Assembly: GCA_002314855.1 (NCBI GenBank)
Contig: DCHQ01000060.1
Coordinates: 1-38,843, forward strand
Origin: Lachnospiraceae bacterium UBA1748
Lineage (GTDB): Bacteria; Bacillota; Clostridia; Lachnospirales; Lachnospiraceae
Reading direction: 5' to 3'
DNA length: 38,843 bases
Position numbers and translations under genes: made by a program. The notes beneath the pieces are model-generated. The model was given only the letters and a program-made list of their open reading frames with translations. It did not search any database and was not told the origin of the DNA. Shown piece by piece: positions 34,596 through 38,843 of the stretch (its first letter is position 1; each line of letters begins with the position of its first letter).

Positions 34596-35090
34596 TTACT
34601 CAGCAAAAACCATTCTAAGCTTATGCTCTTTACCATATCTCGCCACATATGCTGTTTTTCCAACTTTGAAAGCATCATACTCCGCGCTAGAGACTTTGAT
34701 TTTTATGGTGTTTTCCATAACACTGTTAACATCCATAACTTCGAGATAATATTCATTTCTCGATTCTGTCTGAATATGCTCTCGGCCCACCATTTTTACC
34801 GTGGCAGCTTCAACTCGCATCTTCTTTATTTCTCGCATGCCATCACGCTGCCAACGCTTTACCGCCATCAATCCAAGAACCACGGTTGCTACGCCCAGCA
34901 AAATTGATAATGCTCCAAAAACAGTTTGGCCAAGATTGAAGCTTATACCACCCATTACAAGGCCTACAATCATTCCTAACATCACTATTAGTCCTAAAGT
35001 GCCCTCCGTTTTATCTGTAAACCTGGTCACTTCTAATTCTCGTATTTTTTCTTTTATCTCTTTGCTTGCTTCGAAATATTCTAATGGCAT
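34596..35090 (-). CDS. Two-helix membrane protein, paralogue of the upstream gene
   Basis: The 164-residue product has a helical N-terminal part (1-28), two membrane segments (about 31-52 and 55-77), a basic stretch and a C-terminal domain containing YYLEVMDVNSVMENT (114-128), YDAF (138-141) and GKTAYV (144-149). The same three elements in the same order occur in the next gene upstream, so the pair comes from a duplication. Both membrane segments close together would put the N- and C-terminal domains on the same side. A GAGG site lies about 10 bases before the ATG. I recognise no family and assign no function. Confidence 0.78.
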   Translation of the reverse strand: MPLEYFEASKEIKEKIRELEVTRFTDKTEGTLGLIVMLGMIVGLVMGGISFNLGQTVFGALSILLGVATVVLGLMAVKRWQRDGMREIKKMRVEAATVKMVGREHIQTESRNEYYLEVMDVNSVMENTIKIKVSSAEYDAFKVGKTAYVARYGKEHKLRMVFAE

Positions 35091-35133
35091 TCGTTTGTTA
35101 CCTCAATCAGTTATACATTAATCTTATAGTTAT

Positions 35134-35793
35134 TTATTCATCGCGTCTTAGCATTATCTCACATGCATCCGCTCCAATAGAGCTGGTTGGAAAATCCCAC
35201 CATACTACATATGCCTTCTTTCCTTCTTCAAAGGCATCATATATTTCTTTAAATGTATGAAACTCTAACGTATTTCCTATGACACTATCAGCCTCCATCA
35301 CTTCCACATAGTAGGCATCTTCCTTGTCTGTCATAATCTTTTCTCTTCGCACAAATGATACATCTGCAATTTTAAGCGTTGCATCAAATATTCTTTTGTT
35401 CGCTTCAGATGAGGTCAGTGTCATATAACCTTCTCTTCTAGACCCAGATATCTTCTCTATTACCTCATTTTCAATATATCTTCGCCTCTTGCGCATTTTA
35501 GTAGCCACAGATATTATCACAATCGCAACAACCACAACCATTAACACGGTATAACTAAAATAAGCTGCCGGAGATGCTTCTACAAATACCAACGAAAAAA
35601 CCATAATAACCGTCAAAAAACCAGTGGTTAATATTCCGATAGCTATATCAGCATTATTCTCGCGATTCACGTTAGCGATTGCTGGGTTATCACCAGATTC
35701 TGCCAAAGTCTTCTCATCCACAACTCTCTCTAGTAATTTATTTATAATATAGTCTCTTTCTTCGTCTGTTGGCTCTCTAAAATCAAAATCCAT
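35134..35793 (-). CDS. Two-helix membrane protein, paralogue of the downstream gene
   Basis: The 219-residue product has a longer acidic N-terminal domain (1-48), two membrane segments (about 49-71 and 78-98), a very basic turn (RKRRR at 101-105) that should be cytoplasmic, and a C-terminal domain with YYVEVMEADSVIGNT (161-175), YDAF (185-188) and GKKAYV (191-196). These match the smaller downstream protein. The C-terminal module may bind a ligand or partner, but nothing catalytic is visible. A GGAGG site lies 7 bases before the ATG, and a TATAAT box sits close upstream. It is the first gene after the spoVG terminator. Confidence 0.78.
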   Translation of the reverse strand: MDFDFREPTDEERDYIINKLLERVVDEKTLAESGDNPAIANVNRENNADIAIGILTTGFLTVIMVFSLVFVEASPAAYFSYTVLMVVVVAIVIISVATKMRKRRRYIENEVIEKISGSRREGYMTLTSSEANKRIFDATLKIADVSFVRREKIMTDKEDAYYVEVMEADSVIGNTLEFHTFKEIYDAFEEGKKAYVVWWDFPTSSIGADACEIMLRRDE

Positions 35794-35816
35794 GGCTCAA
35801 CCTCCGTACAATTCCT

Positions 35817-35822
35817 ATTATA
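35817..35822 (-). promoter_or_regulatory. -10 box before the paralogous membrane protein genes
   Basis: A perfect TATAAT lies 24 bases before the ATG at 35793. The -35 region at 17 bases is TTTTTG, a poor match. Transcription would begin near 35810, giving a very short leader with the GGAGG site. Confidence 0.45.
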
Positions 35823-35840
35823 TTGTATCAAATACTATGC

Positions 35841-35877
35841 AAAAAGCAAAAAGAAAGAGGTTCCATACGGAACCTCT
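35841..35877 (-). terminator. spoVG terminator
   Basis: A perfect 9-bp stem, AGAGGTTCC (35856-35864) with GGAACCTCT (35869-35877), has a 4-base loop and is followed on the minus strand by U-rich sequence. It closes the glgC-glgD-spoVG unit. Confidence 0.88.
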
Positions 35878-35899
35878 CCTAAAACATTATACCCCAACA

Positions 35900-36154
35900 C
35901 TATTCCATTTCTTCATACTTTTGAAGAATCATTGATTGCATTTTCTCGCGTTCTCCAGTATCAATTGGATGAGCCACATCACGGAATGAACCGTCTGCAG
36001 TCTGCTTACTAGGCATTGCTATAAATAAGCCTTTGGCGCCATCAATAATTTTGATGTCATGTACTACAAATACATCATCAATTGTAATTGAGGCTACAGC
36101 TTTAAGCTTACCTTCTCTCTCAACCTTCCTTACGCGTATGTCTGTAATCGTCAT
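35900..36154 (-). CDS. spoVG: SpoVG family regulator
   Basis: The 84-residue protein matches SpoVG along its length: MTITDIRVRKVEREGKLKA at the start, then VHDIKIIDGAKGLFIAMPSK and RDVAHPID. It lacks a longer C-terminal tail found in Bacillus (97 residues). SpoVG binds nucleic acids and, in Bacillus, Staphylococcus and Listeria, affects sporulation, septation, capsule or virulence genes. It does not by itself show that this organism forms spores. An AGGAGG site lies 9 bases before the ATG. It starts 22 bases after glgD in the same direction, so its expression is tied to the glycogen genes unless an internal promoter exists. Confidence 0.95.
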   Translation of the reverse strand: MTITDIRVRKVEREGKLKAVASITIDDVFVVHDIKIIDGAKGLFIAMPSKQTADGSFRDVAHPIDTGEREKMQSMILQKYEEME

Positions 36155-36176
36155 CGAGACTCTCCTCCTGCTTGCA

Positions 36177-37301
36177 CTATATTACGTATCTCTCGTTCTT
36201 CTCTACAACAATCTTTATGCCGTCCTCACCCTTATGGTATGAGTTAGCTCTAATTGTACCCCTACTCTCAACGATGCAGTTCTCTATAACCGTATTATCC
36301 CCAATATATACATCGTTAAGAATAATTGAATTTCTTATTACACAGTTGTTACCAACAAAAACCTTCTTGAAAATGACCGAGTTCTCAACAGTACCATTAA
36401 TGATACTTCCACTCGAAATAAGACTGTTTCTAACCTGAACACCCACATTGTACTTGGCTGGTGGCAGGTCATCAATCTTGGAATAAATATCTGGATACTC
36501 TTTGAAGAAGTAATTTCTTACCTGAGGCTTCAGGAAATCCATATTAGTATCAAAGTAATCCTGAATAGTAGAAATATTTTTCCAATAATCTTCTGTCTTA
36601 TAAGCATATATCTTTTTGATATCCTTGTATCTAATAAGAATATCTGTTACGAAGTCGTATCTGTTCTCACTTGCTGCCTTTTCAATCATCTCGATAAGCT
36701 GTCTACGACGAACAACATATATACCACATGATACTGTGTGTGATAATGTCTTAACTGGCTTCTCTTCAAACTCAGTGATTCGTCCGTCCTCATCAGTCTT
36801 AACACAGCCAAAACGGTCTACATTGACATCATCAGCAAACCCCTTGCAAACCACTGTAATATCTGCCTTTTTAGCAATATGATATTCGAGTACTTTGTTG
36901 TAATCCATCTTGTATACACAGTCACCTGATGCTATTACAACATATGGTTCATGACTGTCCTTAAGGAAATCAAGGTTCTGAGCAATTGAATCAGCTGTAC
37001 CTCTGTACCAGTCGCTGTTCTCAGCTGTTCTGGTAGGAGTGAATACATAAAGACCACCCTGCTTTCTACCGAAATCCCACCACTTAGATGAGCTAAGATG
37101 CTCATTAAGCGAACGTGCATTATCCTGAGTAAGAACTGCCACCCTCTGTATATGCGAATTGGTCATATTACTAAGTGAAAAGTCTATGCTTCGATAGCTA
37201 CCTGCGATAGGCATAGCGGCTACTGCTCTTTTAGTAGCAAGCTCACCCATGCGAGTATTCTTGGCTCCACCGCCTGCTAAAATAATACCTAATGCTCTCA
37301 T
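36177..37301 (-). CDS. glgD: Glucose-1-phosphate adenylyltransferase, GlgD subunit
   Basis: The 374-residue protein is the GlgD partner of ADP-glucose pyrophosphorylase. It has a nucleotidyltransferase domain (about 1-240) and a left-handed beta-helix (about 275-365, with NGTVENSVIF-type hexad repeats). The N-terminal loop is altered (GGGAKNTRMGELATKRAV) and ASGDCVYKMDY replaces the GlgC sequence LSGDHIYKMDY. In Firmicutes GlgD alone has little activity but raises the activity of GlgC in a mixed tetramer. The ATG overlaps the glgC stop by four bases (ATGA), which supports matched synthesis of the two subunits. Confidence 0.95.
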   Translation of the reverse strand: MRALGIILAGGGAKNTRMGELATKRAVAAMPIAGSYRSIDFSLSNMTNSHIQRVAVLTQDNARSLNEHLSSSKWWDFGRKQGGLYVFTPTRTAENSDWYRGTADSIAQNLDFLKDSHEPYVVIASGDCVYKMDYNKVLEYHIAKKADITVVCKGFADDVNVDRFGCVKTDEDGRITEFEEKPVKTLSHTVSCGIYVVRRRQLIEMIEKAASENRYDFVTDILIRYKDIKKIYAYKTEDYWKNISTIQDYFDTNMDFLKPQVRNYFFKEYPDIYSKIDDLPPAKYNVGVQVRNSLISSGSIINGTVENSVIFKKVFVGNNCVIRNSIILNDVYIGDNTVIENCIVESRGTIRANSYHKGEDGIKIVVEKNERYVI

Positions 37302-38572
37302 ACACTGTCACCATCCTTCACAAGAGATTTACCACTAGGAAGACAATTGTCAGTGTAATCAGCTGCACATGTCTCACCAAATATAACTGTATTCTTGCCG
37401 ACAGTAACGCCTGCTGGAACTGTGGTATGTTCTCCTATGCAGACAAGTCCATTGTTGTAAATATGTGGAGCTGTATCATTAGGAACCTCATCACCAATAC
37501 CTGTTCTAACCCCATCCTCAAGAACAGTATTCTCAGCGATAATAGTCTTATTAAGCTCACAGCCCTTGCCAATAACAGTCTCATTCATAATAATTGAATC
37601 TCTGACAACTGTATCTGGTCCTATTTCAACATTACATCCAATAATAGAATTGTATACCTTACCATAAATCTCGGCGCCTTCACCAATAATGCTTCGCTCT
37701 ACAACAGCATCGCTTGAAACATACTGTGGTGGAAGTGCGTCAGACTTAGTGTAGATTTTCCAATATTCCTCATAAAGGTTGAACTCTGGAACTATGTCGA
37801 TAAGTTCCATATTAGCTTCCCAATAAGAATGAAGTGTTCCTACATCCTTCCAGTATCCATTGTACTCATAAGCAAATATAGGAGACTGCTTAGCATGGAT
37901 ATATGGAATAACATGCTTACCAAAGTCAAGGCTTGGCTGGTTAGCATTCGCAAGAAGCGCTTCCTTAAGTGTCTTCCAGTTGAAGATATAAATACCCATA
38001 GAAGCAAGATTGCTTCGTGGATTTTCCGGTTTTTCTTCAAAGTCCACAATGCGACGGTTATCATCAGTAATAACAATACCAAATCTCTTGGCTTCTTCCA
38101 TAGGAACTGGCATAACAGCAAGTGTTGCCTCTGCACCGTTCTGCTTATGGAAATCAAGCATTACTTCATAATCCATCTTGTAGATGTGGTCGCCGGAAAG
38201 GATTAATACATACTCTGGATTAAAGCTCTCCATATAGTCAATATTCTGGTAAATTGCATTGGCAGTACCTGTATACCAGTCAGTGTTAGCCATCTTCTCA
38301 TATGGAGAAAGAATGGTTACACCACCTACATTACGATCAAGATCCCATGGAATACCGATTCCTATGTGAGTATTAAGTCGTAATGGCTGGTACTGAGTAA
38401 GAACGCCCACTGTATCAACACCAGAATCAATACAGTTACTCAGTGGAAAATCGATGATACGATATTTTCCACCAAAAGAAACTGCTGGTTTTGCCACTTT
38501 ACGAGTAAGTACACCAAGACGACTTCCCTGGCCACCTGCTAATAACATGGCAATCATTTCTTTCTTAATCAT
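37298..38572 (-). CDS. glgC: Glucose-1-phosphate adenylyltransferase, catalytic GlgC subunit
   Basis: GlgC makes ADP-glucose from ATP and glucose 1-phosphate for glycogen synthesis. The start MIKKEMIAMLL (424 residues) is chosen because AGAGG lies 7 bases upstream; the frame runs on to 38611 without a ribosome site. The nucleotide loop LAGGQGSRLG, the KPAVSFGGKYRIIDFPLSNC segment, GTANAIYQN and LSGDHIYKMDY are intact, and the C-terminal beta-helix (about 300-400) is complete. It heads glgC-glgD-spoVG. No glgA, glgB or glgP gene is present in the window, although other glycogen genes could lie beyond the right edge or elsewhere. Confidence 0.96.
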   Translation of the reverse strand: MIKKEMIAMLLAGGQGSRLGVLTRKVAKPAVSFGGKYRIIDFPLSNCIDSGVDTVGVLTQYQPLRLNTHIGIGIPWDLDRNVGGVTILSPYEKMANTDWYTGTANAIYQNIDYMESFNPEYVLILSGDHIYKMDYEVMLDFHKQNGAEATLAVMPVPMEEAKRFGIVITDDNRRIVDFEEKPENPRSNLASMGIYIFNWKTLKEALLANANQPSLDFGKHVIPYIHAKQSPIFAYEYNGYWKDVGTLHSYWEANMELIDIVPEFNLYEEYWKIYTKSDALPPQYVSSDAVVERSIIGEGAEIYGKVYNSIIGCNVEIGPDTVVRDSIIMNETVIGKGCELNKTIIAENTVLEDGVRTGIGDEVPNDTAPHIYNNGLVCIGEHTTVPAGVTVGKNTVIFGETCAADYTDNCLPSGKSLVKDGDSV

Positions 38573-38638
38573 GTCATCACCTCTAGTCTTTCTAGTTAAC
38601 CCCGAGTACATTTATATTATTTGCACTACATAGCGTAA

Positions 38639-38647
38639 ATTATAACA
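38639..38647 (-). promoter_or_regulatory. Extended -10 promoter of glgC
   Basis: TGT-TATAAT (38647-38639) is a perfect extended -10 box; the -35 region is a poor match. Transcription would start near 38632 and leave a leader of about 60 bases. The AT-rich 38573-38843 region around it holds no convincing gene. Confidence 0.6.
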
Positions 38648-38818
38648 TATGTTTTTGTGAAAGTATATAAAAATACTCAAACTTTTTGACCGCTCGCAGT
38701 TTTTTTGTTTGCACTCTGCACAGTTTTGCATAATTTTAACTTGTTGTTTTTGTGCACAATTTTTCAATTTCATATTTTTATAATTTATACGATATACAAA
38801 ATGCATATTTAAGGTATA

Positions 38819-38843
38819 AAAAAAGGTCGAAGCAAATTTACTT
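38819..38843 (-). terminator. Half of a terminator cut by the window edge
   Basis: AAAAGGTCGAAGCAAA (38821-38836), with further A before it, is identical to the 5' arm and loop start of the GH5/GH8 terminator. The matching arm should lie past the right edge. With the A-run on its left, it would end a minus-strand gene upstream of glgC, making glgC the start of its own unit. Confidence 0.5.

Noticed and set aside
34419..34907. 162-codon plus-strand frame over the pth start and the next gene
   Set aside because: It crosses two genes with good ribosome sites and clear motifs on the opposite strand.
35900..36154. spoVG taken as proof of sporulation
   Set aside because: SpoVG is also found in non-spore-formers, and no other sporulation gene is present in the window.
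38612..38806. 64-codon open frame on the minus strand before glgC
   Set aside because: No ribosome binding site, odd composition rich in Lys, Asn and Cys, and it lies across the glgC promoter in AT-rich DNA.

Overview
The window reads as chromosomal DNA from a low-GC Gram-positive anaerobe of the Clostridia, most likely a Lachnospiraceae member close to Butyrivibrio, Pseudobutyrivibrio or Roseburia. This is inferred from the gene set and not from a marker gene: a GlgC/GlgD pair followed by spoVG, a diaminopimelate dehydrogenase, AsnA next to AsnS, GH5 and GH8 glycosidases without signal peptides, strong AGGAGG-type ribosome binding sites, and many surface proteins with one transmembrane anchor and an acidic cytoplasmic head. 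No tRNA, rRNA, CRISPR array, prophage or complete insertion sequence was seen.

Layout. 1-4.7 kb: the 5' part of a large membrane-anchored surface protein (minus, cut by the window edge), a zinc-ribbon membrane protein (minus), then a plus-strand cluster of two overlapping SMR/EamA-like half-transporters and a membrane-anchored SGNH-fold protein whose three catalytic positions all appear substituted. 4.7-11.3 kb: a minus-strand run HD-GYP protein, dnaE, pfkA and a TrmH-family RNA methyltransferase; pfkA has its own promoter with a 17-bp palindrome over its -10 box. 11.4-12.9 kb: plus-strand metK behind a SAM-I riboswitch whose antiterminator can be read directly. 12.9-20.0 kb: minus-strand genes: a tailed membrane protein with a methyltransferase, murA with a full-consensus promoter, a LysM/G5/M23 peptidase with a coiled-coil membrane protein, and a small alarmone synthetase. 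20.1-21.9 kb: a plus-strand pair, a small conserved protein and an SH3b-NlpC/P60 wall hydrolase. 21.9-26.8 kb: minus-strand operon ddh, asnS, asnA, capA. 26.9-29.1 kb: convergent cytoplasmic GH5 and GH8 enzymes sharing one terminator. 29.2-38.6 kb: minus-strand gmd, mfd, pth, two paralogous membrane proteins, then spoVG, glgD and glgC. The window ends in the glgC upstream region and half of another terminator.

How the genes work together. Most of the window is housekeeping: replication (dnaE), repair (mfd), translation (pth, asnS, RNA methyltransferase), glycolysis (pfkA), glycogen synthesis (glgC/glgD), SAM supply (metK) and peptidoglycan supply and remodelling (murA, ddh, M23 and NlpC/P60 hydrolases). 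Signalling is represented by the HD-GYP protein and the alarmone synthetase. The cytoplasmic GH5/GH8 pair suggests that imported cello- and xylo-oligosaccharides are finished inside the cell.

I did not find a clear, complete undescribed system such as a defence island. The least explained material is the degenerate SGNH protein with the half-transporter pair, the paralogous membrane proteins at 34.6-35.8 kb, the coiled-coil protein coupled to the M23 peptidase, and the palindrome at the pfkA promoter.
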